From Gossypium raimondii (taxonomy: Eukaryota > Streptophyta > Magnoliopsida > Malvales > Malvaceae): a stretch of DNA of 64,000 nucleotides. The stretch covers positions 20,274,001 through 20,338,000 of the forward strand of contig NC_068569.1 of NCBI RefSeq assembly GCF_025698545.1, read 5' to 3'. The translations under genes were made by a program, and so were the position numbers. The notes beneath the pieces were generated by a model. It searched no databases. It worked only from the letters and a program-made list of their open reading frames with translations, and was not told the origin of the DNA. Shown piece by piece: positions 26,337-39,258 of this stretch. How positions within the stretch are numbered: the stretch's first letter is position 1; each line of letters opens with the position of its first letter.

Positions 26337-29300
26337 ATTACTCCCTCCCTCGAAAGATCCTTGTCCTCAAGGATTAAAAGTGGGAAACCTCTGCTGAAAT
26401 TCCGACCACAATTCCCATTTGAAGTTCTTAGGAAAGGTATCGGTCCACTTGACCAAGACTTCGGTGCTGGTTTGGTTCTCTTTTCTAACCATCCTTCTAT
26501 CAATGATTCGAACTGGTTCTTTGGCTAAGGCTCTATCAGTGCCTACGAAAGGAAGATGTTTCTGGCAAGGAACCTTCCCAATGTGTTTCTTCAACTGTGA
26601 AACATTGAATGTAGGATGGATGCGAGACCCTGGTGGAAGCTTCAAATGATAAGGCACAAAGATCCAAAAACATTGGAAGCCAACTTCTGATTCAGGATCT
26701 TTCTGACTGTAGCCTGCCTGTAAGATTGGAGCTTCAAGTAGACATAGTCTCCCTCTTGGAAGGACCTATCACTCCTCTTCTTGTCTGCACACTGCTTCAT
26801 TCGATCTTGTGCTCTCCTTAAGTGAAATTGAAGAAGCTTCCTTGCAACCTCACTTTGCTGTAAGCTTCTATCAACCTTATCCACAGTTGACAAACCAACT
26901 ATATAAGGCAAGTGGTGGGGTGGACTTTGGCCATATAGGGCCACATAAGGGGTAGTCTGGATGGCTGAATGGAAAGTGGTGTTGTACCACCATTCAACCA
27001 AGGGCAACCACAAGGCCCAATCCCTTAGGCTTTCACCACACGTACACATCAAGTATCCCACCAAACAACGGTTGATGACCTCTGTCTGACCATCATACTT
27101 TGGATGATAAGCTGTAGAGAGGTGTAGCTTAGTCCCAAGCCTTTTGAATAACTCTTGCCAAAATTGGTTGACAAAATTGTCTCGATTTGAAACAATGGTT
27201 TCTGGGGCTCCATGTAGTCTGTAGATGCCATTCAAATACTCCTAGTCTATTGACATGGCTGTAAAAGGATGTGATGGGGCAGCAAAATGACCATATTTGG
27301 TCAATCTATCAATGATAACCAAAATGGTGTCCTTACCTCTTGAGCTGGGAAGACCCTCGATGAAATCCGTGCTCATTACTGTCCATGCTTGTTGGGAAAG
27401 GGGCAATGGCTAGAGTAAACCAGGAGAGGCAGAATAGTCATAATTACACCTTCGACATGTGTCACATTCCCTTACCCGCTACTTGACATCTTTAGATAAG
27501 TCTTTCTAATACACTAGGGTAGCCAACCTGTGCCTTATAGCATGCACTTCTGAGTGGCCCCTTACTGCACCAGTACGAAAATAATGGAACAATTCCTTCC
27601 TCAGGTCACCAAGAGCCCCAATCACCAACTTCCCTTTTCTTTTGAGAACCTTGTCATCCCATGAGTACTTGGGATGCAAAGAGGCCTGTTGCTGGATATC
27701 TGAGTAGATCTTTTGAAGCTTAGGATCCATTAGCCAAGAGTCTTGTGCCCTGCTCCAAAGGTCAGAAATGACTGTGCTACCAGTGAGTTGTAACAACTGA
27801 ATTGCCTATTCTAGAGGCCTTCTTGAAAGAGCATCTGCCACTACATTCAGTGCTCCTTTCCTGTATGTGACCACAAAATCATACCCCAACATCTTAGCTA
27901 CCCACCTTTGCTGGTAAAAGGTAATGGCCTATTGCTCATTCAAAAACTTGAGACTTTGGTGGTCAGTCCGGATCTGAAAACGCCTCCCAAGCAAGTATGG
28001 GTGCCACTTCTACACTGCCAAGGGGACTGCCATTTCTTTGTCATAACTGGAAAGGACTTGATGTTTAAGTCCTAGGGCCTTGTTGAAAAAGGCTAAGGGC
28101 CTCCCTTTTTGGTGCAATACAACTCCCACACCATGAGCAAAGGCATCAGCATCAATGCAAAACTCAGCTAAGAAATCAAACAAAGCCAAAACTGGTGCTT
28201 GACAAATGGCCTGCTTAAGCTTCTAAAAGGCTTCACTAGCCAGATCAGTCCACTCCCAGGTCACATGCTTCTTCAACAACTCAGTTAAGGGTTTGGCAAC
28301 AGTGTCATAATGTTGAATAAACCAAAGGTAATAGCCAAAGAGACCCAACAAACTCCTCAATTCTTTGGCTCAAGTTGGAGTGGGCCACTTGAGAACACAA
28401 TCAACCTGAGAAGTATCCATTGCCACTGACCCTTTAGTGATGACATGTCTAAGGTACTCGATTTGACCATGTGATAGAATAAAGCAATATGTCATAAAAA
28501 ATACTAGCATTGACTTCCTGACCAATGGCTTGAAAATTGCATTCATCAGGGCCCGAAAGATTGAGGGAGCATTCGTCAACCCAAAAGACATGACTAAGAA
28601 TTCATAGTGTCCTTCATGAGTTCGAAAATTTGTCTTGTGAATATATGGCTCCCACATACTGATTTGATGATACCCTGATCTTAAATCTAGCTTGGAGAAA
28701 AAGTGAGCTTGACCAAGCTCATCAAGCAGTTCCTCTATCACTGGAATAGGGAACTTGTCTTTGACAGTTAGCTCATTGAGCTGCCTGTAATCGACACATA
28801 GCCTCCGGCTCCCATCTTTCTTCTAAACCATTATAATGGGAGAGGCAAAAGAGCTATTATTGTCTTGGATAATGCCAGCCTGAAGCATGTTTTGGATTAG
28901 TTTCTCTATCTCAGTCTTCTACATAGTTGGATAATGATAGGGCCGGATTTTTGCCACTTTGGTTTCATCTTTTAAAGGGACTCCGTGATCCTACAGCCTA
29001 CGGGGCGGAAAACCTTGAAGTACTTAGAAAATATCAGCATAATCTTCCAAGAGTAGTTGCAACTCCCCATTAGGAACATTGGTAGGCAGTGTCAAAGTTG
29101 TCTGCTCATTGGTAGCCATAAGCAAGGTACAGGGACCTTAGGCATTTAGAGAGAAATACTTAGGTGACTGAGAAGCTGAAAGAATGTGGATGGATCCGGC
29201 TTGGATCCCATGTAAGATGCAAGGGTTGCCCTGATTGAGGAAATGCATGGTCAGAGATGCAAAGTTCTAGACAATTGATCCCAATGAAAAATACCGTTGG

Positions 29301-30804
29301 ATGCCTAAAACAAGGTCACAACCTCTCAAAGGTAGGATCATAAAGTCAGTGGTAAATTGATGACCCTGAGCACTCCAGGATACCCCTCTACAATGTTCGT
29401 GTGTCAATAAACACCCACTATTAGCTACAATCACCTTGAGTTTGTCAGTAGGATCCACAGACAAGTTTAGTCTCCTCTCACCAGTTCAACATCCATAAAG
29501 TTGTGGGTACTATTAGAATCAACCAATATTATGGCCCAGGTGTCACCAAGTTGAGCTGCTAGTCTCATGGTGTTATGACCTTGAGACCCTTGTATAGCAT
29601 GTAGTGACAACAAAGGTGTAGTAGGAGGGTCCCTTTCTAGTTCTGTATGCTCGAGAGATTCCTGGCAGTCTTGGAATTCCTCACCATCCCCATCAATCCG
29701 AAGCTCCAGCAACAACTGGTACAGTTGAGGCTTCATACGCTTATGGCCAGGACCATACTTAGCTCTACACCGAAAACAAAGTCCTTTCCTCTTTTCTTCC
29801 ATTTCAACTTGAGAAAGGGTCTTGGTTGGAGGTTTCTGTCCACTTGAGCCTGGATTTTGGTGAGTACTCAAATTCGGAGAGGGAGTTGGTTGAGTCTTGG
29901 CAGGAAACAAGGGTGGTGGATGAGGTTGTACTCCACTTCCCACTGGGCCCAACCGTTTACCAGTATTGACCAAGATTGACTCGACTTGCCTAGCTATCAT
30001 ATACCCTTCTACTAGATCCATAGGCTTAAACAAATTCAAGTACTGGCCAATTTCAAGCTTAAGATTGCTAATAAAGATGCTCAATGCATAATTTTCAGGT
30101 AAATTGAGGTGGTTCAACAAACTTACAAACTCATCATGGTATTGATCAACAGAGTTCACCTGCTTCAAAGAGACTAGATCTGCCATAGGGTCTCTGAAGG
30201 AGTTAGATGCAAACCAGTCCTTCAAGCTACGAGAGTAACTATCCCATGTCAGCAAATGAAAACCCCCTTGCCTCAGAGTGTAAAAGTGGTGCCAGTCTAA
30301 ATCCTTCCCCTTCAAATGACATTGTCAACTACTCCCTCAGCCTCGAAATACCAGTCGAGTTTTGAACACCAACCTCGATAGTCTGTACCATCAAATTTGG
30401 GGCAGTCTAGTTTATGAGAACGAACTTGACTCTCCATGTATCCACCACGGATAGGAGTTCCCAAACTTCCCAGTTCCACCATTGGTGAAACCATCATAGT
30501 ATCTCTTGGTGGGAACCCAGAAGGAGGGCTTCCCAAGATACCCTTGCCCTTATCCTGAGATGATCCCACAATAGTTGCAAAAGACAGGTGCCCCAAGTAC
30601 TGCTCAAATAAGCTCTGCAACTCAGACTTAATCTCGTCTTGTACACCATGCAGAGCTCATTCAATCGACTGTAAAACTTGGTATCCATCTGTGTCAGCTC
30701 CACCTGAAGCTGAGCTATCTCTTGCTGTAAGTGCCCAACCTCCCTTTGAAGCCTAGTGGAGATCCTATTGTCGGCCATAGAGAATTACCTGACTCTGATA
30801 CTCT

Positions 30805-31117
30805 TATTACGAGAAATCAAGAAGAAAAAGATAACAAAAAAGAGAGGAGAGGAACGAGAGAAATGGGAGAGAAACAAAATTCGATTAACAACCTGGAAAT
30901 TAGCATGCTTTTCGTCCTCCTTCATTCAACTTAAAAATGAAAAAACTAGCAGCTTTCATGACTGTTTGTGACAGTGCCAAAAGACTAAAACGAACCGTTT
31001 CACTAAAGATAAAACTCACCGTTTTAACCATTTAAATCCCCCTAAACGCAGCGTATTAAACAGTAAGACAACGGTAATAACAACAAACAGTACAAAATTA
31101 TAAAAGCTTCCATATCA
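30805..31117 (-). repeat. 5' LTR of the minus-strand chromovirus
   Basis: Begins (minus strand) TGATATGGAAGCTTTT at 31117, and the primer-binding-like site follows its inner end near 30805, which is placed only approximately. About 100 bp of its outer end is repeated directly at 26237-26336. Confidence 0.65.
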
Positions 31118-31217
31118 AGAATCTCCACCTCCTTCATCCGGATCAGGTTTTGCATGTCCTAAATTCCGTTCATCCGGATCACGTATGAGTATACTCTGTT
31201 TGTTGTTTTGGTAGATA

Positions 31218-31690
31218 GAGTTGGCGAAGATGTTGTTAGATTTGGCGGAGAGCCATTTTTTTCAGCATTGGCCGGAGCCTGTCGCCGAAGACGAAAGAAA
31301 GAAAGCCTTTTTGGTTCAGGTCTCTATTATTATTTTAAAACTGTGAAACTCTACAGTATCCCAATGTGATCTTTAGAAAAATCTTTTAACTATCGAAAAG
31401 AGAGATTTATTTATCTTTTGCTAAATTCAGTTAAACCATGGATGAAAAGAAAACTAATTAAGGGCATGAAAGGAGTGTTTTCGTTCCCTCTGCTGTTTTC
31501 GATATGATTGAATTGTGTTTCAGTGATTTTAATATTATATATCTTAGAGCTTAGTCTTGAACTTTTTCTTTTCAAGGTTGCTAAGCTCAATTCAAGCTAT
31601 CCTACGTTGGAAAAGAAATTCAGGAAAACTTTTCAACATTTTGGACTTATGGTGAAAATACCTCCGAAGCTTTTACTAGTAAAAAAATGA
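31218..31690 (+). pseudogene. Relic of UDP-sugar pyrophosphorylase (USP), 5' exons only
   Basis: Bases 31218-31319 read ELAKMLLDLAESHFFQHWPE and on to a KKAFLVQ motif, then a GT donor. After a 257 bp intron, an AG acceptor at 31576 leads into VAKLNSSYP. This matches the N-terminal region of plant USP (in Arabidopsis IELAKILL...SHLFQ.WPE..., then ARLNSSYPGG), including an intron between the two blocks. USP makes UDP-sugars from sugar-1-phosphates in the cytosol. After SSYP the family GG motif is missing and the reading frame runs to a stop at 31690 without further similarity, so the rest of the roughly 600-residue enzyme is gone. Retention of the intron means a DNA-level duplicate or gene remnant, not a processed copy. 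Confidence 0.72.
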
Positions 31691-31864
31691 TGGTTGATGT
31701 TAAAAACATTTCATCTTTTTTCAACTGTCCAACACGACTAAAACTAATGGAAAATCAATCCAGTAAACACTGAGACAAGATGGATACCATCTAAAGAAGA
31801 TAAAAACGACAAACTCCCTTACAATTGTCACAACAATAGCTAAGTAAGCAGTGCCACACCCCAG

Positions 31865-31870
31865 CACGTG
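31865..31870 (+). promoter_or_regulatory. G-box/ABRE-like CACGTG upstream of the HSD gene
   Basis: AGCACGTGTT lies about 145 bp upstream of the ATG at 32015. It contains both CACGTG and the ABRE core ACGTG. Steroleosin-type genes are often seed- and ABA-responsive, so the site fits, but it may lie in the 5' UTR. Confidence 0.35.
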
Positions 31871-32014
31871 TTTTCCTCTTCCTTAACCTCACTGCATGTA
31901 ACGGCACCGCATATGTTTAGCTTCCTTCATCTTATCACTCATTATTTCCTTCACTTCTCTTTCAGGCATTTTAACAATCATTTCTTCTTCACCTGCAGAA
32001 ATCATACGACATTG

Positions 32015-34756
32015 ATGATGGACTTAGTGACTTCGTTTCTGAACTTAGTGGTGCCCCCTGCCACCATGATGATGCTGGCCTTTTCATGGCCAGCCTTGTG
32101 CTTTATCAATGCATGTGAATGGGTTTACAACACCTTATATACTATTGAGGATATGGATGGCAAAGTTGTCATAATCACCGGTGCTTCTTCTGGTATTGGA
32201 GAGGTAAACATATTTATGTTGCTCTGAATTTTTTTTTAATCTTTAAATATCAGTTTCCGTACATATTTAGACTTATAAACATGAGGTTAGCTTTTTATTT
32301 ATTTATTTATTTATCTTTAAATATTCCATTTCCAATTACCTTTCAAAGGTGTTGGGGTATCCTTCAAGTGCATAACATACTTGAATCTTGTAGACTTGTA
32401 CATATTTAGATCATATCTAACAGGATACGTTCAAAGTTATGGAGATACTCTCCAAATACGTAAAAAGGAACACCTAGAAAAGGTATAGCCCATATCATGT
32501 TAACACAAAATCACATCATATACGATATATGTGCCTACTTCATCATTGCCATATTAATCTTTTAAGTCCAATACCGTGAAGTATTGTGTTGCTACAAATG
32601 GTTTATAAATATTGCAGCAAATTGCATATGAATATGCAAAGCGGAGGGCCAATCTTGTGTTGGTTGCGAGGAGAGAACAACGGCTTCGAGCAATTAGTGA
32701 GAAAGCCAGATATCTTGGCGCAAACAGTGCCATTGTAATTGCTGCAGATGTTGTTAAGGAAGATGATTGTAGGAGATTTATTAATGAAACGGTAAACTTC
32801 TATGGGCGTGGTAAGTCCCATTCTTCTCTCTCTTTTTTATTTTTTATTACAGTCTACGATTTGGTTTAGCATTTAACTCCGATAATCATTGATGTTCTGA
32901 TCATGTCTCAAAGTCCTTTGCATAAAACGCAATTATTTGCAAAAATATGTGTGATAAAAAGCAACTAGCAATTATGTTTCTCAAACTCGGGTGTGGGTTA
33001 ATATTGGAAATGGTATGTTTATTTGTTGTTTTTCAAAATTGCATGTATTTGGAGTCTTTTAAAGGATTATATCTTTATATTTTTTTACGTCTATAAGTAA
33101 TATCAACTGTTAAGAACCATTTTGGTATAAAGACGTACATTTCCTTAACTACATCAAGCTCGAACCATTTTGGTAGTCATTTTGTTGTTGCTTCTGACAC
33201 TTTACTCAATCTTGCAGTGGATCATCTGGTGAATGCGGCGAGTTTGGGACATACCTTCTACTTCGATGAAGTTACAGACTCCTCAGTGTTTCCTATTTTG
33301 TTGGTAAGGCTTATAGCTGCCCTAGTATAATCTCGAGGAGGTTTTCTTGTCACCTAATTATTTTGAGTTTTCTGAACTAGTATTAAGGTATTATCGGTTT
33401 TGTTAATTTCAGGACATAAACTTTTGGGGAAATGTTTATCCTACATTTGTCGCTCTTCCATACCTACATCAGAGTAATGGCCGAGTCATTGTGAATGCAT
33501 CGGTGGAGAACTGGTTACCGTTACCAAGAATGAGTTTGTATGCTGTGAGTATTCATATAAATTTACTACTGCATCATCATCATATTCAAATATCAAGATT
33601 ATGGTCATTTTGGTGGCTTAATAGGTAGAACTGTCAATTTAATCTGAATCTACTTGAACCCGAACCTGACCCAAAAGCCAACTCGACATGTCTGATTGAC
33701 AGGCCATGTACCATATAAGCAATCCATATTCAATACTGACGTGGACCGACATAGCTCTTCATTCTAAAGAATGACTCTTCAATTTTTTTGTTGTAATGAA
33801 TTACTCTTCAATTTTAGTGAACTATTAAGTTTTATTTATGCAGAAAGATATATACAATAATTGATGCATTGGTTTGAAATTTTAAGTTTTCCTTTTATGA
33901 GTATGACCCTGACCCTTTTTCGTATTTGTGTTAGGCTGCAAAAGCTGCTCTTGTGAATTTCTATGAGACCCTCAGACTTGAAGTAAATAATGATGTTGGG
34001 ATAACGATTGCTACACATGGATGGATAGGAGGCGAAATGACAAGAGGAAAGTTTATGCTTGAAGAGGGAGCCGAGATGCAATGGAAGGAAGAACGAGAAG
34101 TAAGTACTAAGTAATTAGCTGCAATATATCTTGGAAGTTCACATGATATCGAGGTCTTCTATAATGTAATTCAGGCAAAAACCGAATTAATCGACTAAAC
34201 CGAATTAGTTTAGTTAATTGGTTGGCGATCAAATAATTCCACTTTAAATTAAGGCGGTGAGAAGTGCGACATTCCTCAGCTTGAAAAGGATAGGGAAAAA
34301 TGAAAAGTGGGAATGTAATACTGTTGCGGATCCATTTCCGGTGACTGGTCTCACATCACATTTATTGCAATTTTGATTGCAGCCGTAGAGGAATATCATA
34401 TTGGAATAGTGGCAACCTAGTTAATGCATTGATTTGCATGTACTAATTTGTTGCAGCTACAAGCAAGTGGTGGACCTGTAGAAGAATTTGCGAGGCTGAT
34501 TGTTTCAGGGGCATGCCGGGGCGATGCTTATGTCAAGTACCCGAGTTGGCACGACACATTCCTCCTCTTTAGGGTATTCGCACCCAATGTACTTAACTGG
34601 AGTTTCCGACTCCTGCTGTCGACTCATGGTACAAGAAGAACATCCATGGTGGGTGTCGGGAAACCGATATCCGAAGGTGGCTCAGGCAGGTATTTAATGG
34701 AGACCACTTCTCCTAGGAAGCTTCCTGCTGGTCCGATAACCTTTTCGAAGACGTAG
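32015..34756 (+). CDS. 11-beta-hydroxysteroid dehydrogenase-like SDR (steroleosin/HSD family)
   Basis: Six exons: 32015-32203, 32618-32810, 33218-33303, 33413-33544, 33935-34099, 34457-34756. The sum is 1065 nt, 354 residues, close to the ~350 of plant HSDs. The N-terminus is a hydrophobic hairpin with a Pro-rich turn (LVVPPATMMMLAFSWPAL), the anchor used by steroleosins on oil bodies or ER. The Rossmann cofactor motif TGASSGIG is at residues 55-62. The usual NNAG is LVNAASLGH. The catalytic Tyr and Lys are in YAAAK (Y199, K203), with a Ser 13 residues before Tyr (S186), as expected for short-chain dehydrogenases. It probably oxidises or reduces sterol-like alcohols with NAD(P). A second ATG follows directly at 32018. 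All catalytic residues are present. The substrate cannot be read from sequence. Confidence 0.92.
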
Positions 34757-35470
34757 TAGTGGCATCCATGACTGCCATGTCTTTGAATTGCACTTTGCTG
34801 GCTTTTTATTTAGTTTGTAGGTACTGTTCATTTGGCACATACTTTGGTACAATAATAAGTGTTCAATCAGATCAGGAAAACTTGGCCACCAGTTAGTAGA
34901 ATAAGCCTTGCGCATATATATGCTTCTATGTACGTATAGAAATACTTGCTACTGTTTCTTAATTGCTTTTTCAGTTGTTGCCCTGAAATTGGACTGTTTT
35001 TTTCGATATGGTGATTTTTAAAAAAATAAAGGAAGTACATAAGTTTAGAAGTAAAGTCATTAATTGAGCTAGTTTCTACTAAAGGGAATCTAAGGTGTTC
35101 TAGCAATCATGCATTGCGAAATATTGACCTCAAAGCACGCTTTATGTATTGTATAAATTATGCCACTCAACTTTTAAACTATGCAAGGTTTTTTTTTTTT
35201 TTTTGAAAGGCTTGTCCTTATTTTTTAACTTTAGTTTGAAGTAGGGTGAATCCAGAAAACAATTTTTTCGGGTTCATGAAATTATAAATTTATAAAAGAT
35301 TAAATCAAATTTTTATAATTTTAAGGTCTAAGTATAATTTTAATTTTTATTAATTTAAAATTTTAAAATATTTTAAAAGATCTAAATAATAATTTTTCAT
35401 TTTAGGGTTCAGGTCTATACATAATTAAAAAACAACTAAACTAAAAAAATATGTAAAAAGAACATTTTTT
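34757..35470. other. HSD 3' UTR and AT-rich intergenic DNA
   Basis: Starts with the HSD 3' UTR (AATAAT-type signals near 34850). The rest is AT-rich, with a poly-T run at 35190-35203, and holds no recognised feature up to the broken edge of the next retrotransposon. Confidence 0.4.
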
Positions 35471-35473
35471 CGA

Positions 35474-38400
35474 TTGAGTAAATTGAATTTCTTTTTTAAA
35501 TGGGGCAAACACATTCAGATTTTGGAAGATATGATTCGTGCTTGTGTTATTGATTTTGAATCAGGTTGGGGACGTTACTTACCTTTAGTTGAATTTGTAT
35601 ACAATAATAGTTTTCAATCAAGTATTCAAATGGCTCCGTATGAAGCTTTATATGGTTGTAGATGTCGATCACCTGTTTGTTGGATGGAATTGAATGAAAG
35701 AAAATAATCGGGCCGGAATTAATTCAAGAAACAGAAGGCATTGTTAAGAAAATTTGAGATAGACTGAAGGCGACTTTTGATAGACAGAAATCATATGCAG
35801 ATTTGAAACGTCGAGATATTGAATACTCTGTTGGCGATAAGGTATTTCTTAAAGTTTGGCATTGGAAGAAAATTTTGAGATTTGGTCGAAAAGAAAAACT
35901 GAGTCCTTGATTTATTGGACTGGACCGTATGAGATCACGGAAAGAGTAGGTCCAGTTGCGTATCGTTTAGCTTTGCTTGCGGAATTACAGAAAATACATT
36001 ATGTTTTTCATGTTTCAAGGCTTAGAAGATATTGATCGGACCCATCTCATGTTAGTTCGACAGAAGATATTGAAATTCAACCTGATTTGTCATACGAAGA
36101 AGAACCGGTTGAGATTTTGGCACGTGAAATGAAAGAGTTGTGAAATAAGCGAGTTCCATTAGTGAAAGTGTTATGGCGTAGTCATAGTGTTGAGGAAGCA
36201 ACTTGAGAACCGGAAGAGGCAATGAGATCTCAGTACCCCCACCTCTTTTCAGGTAAATTTCAGGGATGAAATTTATTTAGGGGGAGTTTTGTAACGACCC
36301 GATAGTCGCAGGTATCGAAAATGTATTTCTGAGACTTCGTTTTCGTAAAACGGATTCTTACATATTTATTAAAAAATTTTACGAAGTTAGTTGTGTAGTT
36401 AATTAAGTTTTGGTTAGGTGAATTTGCATGAATTAAGAGTAATTAGGTATAATGACTAAATTGCATAAAAGATGAAAGTTGAATTATAGATTAAAAAAAG
36501 TAAATGGACTAAATAAGCAATTAAGCCTTATTTCAACAAGTGGATAGTAATAGTGATTACATGTGTAAAAATAATATACATATGTATATATTAATAAAAT
36601 ATGTATTACTTTAACATTTAAGTAAATATATATAATAAAATAAAAAGTAAATATAATAAAATAAATAAGTAAATGAAATAAATAAAGAAAAGAAAAGAAT
36701 AGAAAGAACAAAGCAGAAAATGAAACAGGGAGAAAAGAAAGGAAAGAAAGAAAGAAGGGATAAACTAGGTTTCAAGGTTCCAAGTTTAATTGGTTAGTTA
36801 ATTTAGTCTATTTTCTTATAATTTTTATGTTTTAGAATCACGGTATTAAATACTACCGATCTATATTGAAATTTTAGAAATTATGAAGTTTTTAAATGTT
36901 GACTATGTTGAATAATTTGAGTATTAGGGATTAAATTGATATATTTTTAAGTTAGAAATGAAAAAGCATTGAATTGTAGAATAAATTGTAAATTTTGAGT
37001 AATAGGGACTAAATTGTGAAAAATTTTAAATTTAGGAATTTATGTGAAAATAGGTAGTTGAATTTAGTCTAAAGTGGAATTTGCATGAAAATAAAGAAGT
37101 AAATGTGAAGAATAAAAGTTAGTCTCGGCTTAGGGACTAAATTGAAATTTAGACAAATGTTGAGTAAAAGTTGAAATATTCAATATGAAATTTAAACTGT
37201 ATTGTATTGATAAATTTTAATTGTTTTAATTCCGTAGCTAATGTCGCATCGAAATTCTTAAAAGGGGACGATAAAGTCAACATTTCGATTTGTATTTCTA
37301 TATGTAATTCCAATTTAGTTGTTAATTGTTATAATTCAATTTAATGTATATGGTAAGTGTTGAGGTGAGAATTATTGTGTTTTCCAATTGAAATGGATTG
37401 ATTTAGTAAGTTATGAATTTATGGAATTTATATTGATTGAATTGGTATATATATATTGGATATATTGATTATTTGCATTGAAATGAATATTGGTTGTATT
37501 TGAAAAGTGAATTGGACCCTATTAACTGTATCGGGCTGAGTCGAATATAGATGGCATGCCATAAGATTGGAAGAACTCAGGGATTTCTTCGACTTCGAGT
37601 CGATGAGGCACTGTGTGTCAATTTATTACTTCGGATATATTCGATGAGGCACTGGGTACCAATTTGCTTTGGTTTAGCCGATGAGACACTGAGTGTCAAA
37701 TTTTTACTTCGAATTATCCGATGAGGCATTAGGTGTCAAACTGGTGTGTTTTGGTTGGATCCGTGTATCCGTCCGATTCCGAGTCGTGCTAATAGGGGTA
37801 ATTAATCAAAATTGCATTATGACTGATGTTAGATGATATTGTATGTGAAATGAAAATGAGACAGTGAATTGAAATATGGATTAAGACACATGAATTGTGT
37901 ATTCATGAATTGGATATGAGAATTGAGATATTGTGAACCAAATGAAATGTGATATGGTTATTGAAATATTTAGATTGTATATTTGTGATTCATATTTTTT
38001 TATATTCGGATTATAAAAATACCACTGAGTTTTACTCAGCGTATGATTTTGTTTTCCGTGCGCAGGTTAGGTACTTAATTTTGATTGTCGATTCAGCATC
38101 CAATAACGGTCCCGAACTTAAACGTGATGATGTTTATCCTTTTTGTGTCGGCATGTACCTGAGGTGTCTAATTATTAGTCATTATGTGAATTGATTGTAA
38201 ATAAAATTATAAGTTAATACTAGTTGGTTATATATATATATATATAAATAGGTGTTTATGTTTGAGGTCATATTATGACATGTTTAAGTTAATGTTTAAA
38301 TGAACATGAAATAGGTAAAATAGATTAAATTCAACATGTTTACAAGTTGGATTTGAATGATGTTCTATTGATATGTTTTATTGATATAATTGTGGTACCT

Positions 38401-38543
38401 ATGAGGGTACATTGGTTAGGCACCTAGGATGATTGTTATGACATGTTTTGGATACGTTTGATTGTGTTTTGAAATGATGTATGTTTGATCGGTAATGTTC
38501 CGAAATCCTATTTCGGTGATGGATGTGGGTTAGGAGTGTTACA
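35474..38543 (+). mobile_element. 3' end of a Del/Tekay-type chromovirus plus its LTR
   Basis: The remnant opens inside integrase (ILEDMIRACVIDF, then WGRYLPLVEFVYNNSFQSSI and APYEALYG), continues through the integrase C-terminal part (VFHVSRLRRY) and ends in a chromodomain (EEPVEILARE, then EPEEAMRSQYPHLF). Several in-frame TGA codons and small indels break it, for example after SP at 35908 and in the chromodomain at 36141. A purine-rich tract (TTTAGGGGGAGTTT) at 36277-36289 comes directly before the LTR. Everything 5' of mid-integrase is missing. Confidence 0.82.
36290..38543 (+). repeat. 3' LTR (2254 bp) of the truncated chromovirus
   Basis: Begins TGTAACGACCC right after the polypurine tract and ends GGAGTGTTACA. 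It has an internal tandem array at about 37595-37740, in which a unit around CGATGAGGCACTGGGTGTCAA occurs four times with about 45-50 bp spacing. A purine-rich run (AAAG/GAAA) sits at 36660-36770 and a (TA)n run at 38230-38246. No 5' LTR is seen. Confidence 0.8.
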
Positions 38544-39250
38544 TTTTATCTAAAACTATTCAAAATAATATAAAATATTACATTTATAATATTAAAATTA
38601 CAAAATAAATGATTTCAAAAATCAATATTTACTCTTATCAAATAATATAATTATATTCAGTACTTTTTACTAATATACCAATAGTTTTCTAAGATAAATG
38701 AGTGCTAAAAGTTTAAAATAATTTTCTTACTTTATCAAACAACACTTTAACTAATAAAAGTGTATTTTAAAATTCACATGTAAATGTACGTAAAAAGCAA
38801 ATTAAAATATATATTTATTTTATTGATATTATACTTTAAATAAAAGTATATTTTAAAATTCACATGTAAATGTACAAAAAAACAAATTAAAATATATATT
38901 TATTTTATTGATATTATACTTTAAATTACATATATGATTGAGGTTTGATAATTAAACTCCAAACTTAAAATTTTGGTAACCTAATTATTAGTCACAGTGT
39001 CATGAATATCTAAAACTATTTATCATATAAACATTTACATGCTATATGTCAATTTCTATTTAAATCAAAAGGTTTACAATTTAGTTTATGGTCGGTACTT
39101 AAATTTATTTGGATGAAAAGGATACAAAATATTTCAAGTAGTGATTTTTTATTATTAACCTTTAAGTAATGAATTTTAATAATTTTGATAATTAAATTTA
39201 TTTATCTTAATTTTAAATTTAAAGAATAAAATTACAATAGAATAAAAGTT
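38544..39250. repeat. AT-rich DNA with a two-copy ~87 bp tandem repeat
   Basis: Within AT-rich sequence, a unit containing AAAATTCACATGTAAATGTAC and the next ~50 bases occurs twice in tandem at about 38760-38935. There is no coding signal. Confidence 0.5.
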
Positions 39251-39258
39251 AAAACCCA

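Larger units (their letters stand above)
26237..31117 (-). mobile_element. Ty3/gypsy chromovirus, nearly complete but decayed
   Basis: Read on the minus strand from 31117 down. A 5' LTR (about 30805-31117) is followed by a primer-binding-like site (TATCAGAGTCAGG, initiator-Met tRNA type). A gag-like frame begins at 30778, with a CCHC-like knuckle (CFRCRAKYGPGH, near 29780). Next come a protease motif DSNSTHNF near 29520 (family usually DSGSTHNF), reverse transcriptase (about 28370-28900, KLDLRSGYHQI), RNase H (about 27820-28100, TDHQSLKFL), integrase (about 26640-27520) and a C-terminal chromodomain-like end (VLVKWTDTFP, near 26440). The usual YxDD box is lost (FFMTYCFILS), so the copy is dead. 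A purine-rich tract near 26340-26355 precedes a truncated 3' LTR. Many in-frame stops are TAG where the family has Gln. Confidence 0.88.

Noticed and set aside
36484..36711. Minus-strand frame rich in Phe and Tyr, like a membrane protein
   Set aside because: It comes from AT-rich and AAAG-rich LTR sequence; the hydrophobic look is due to TTT and TAT codons.
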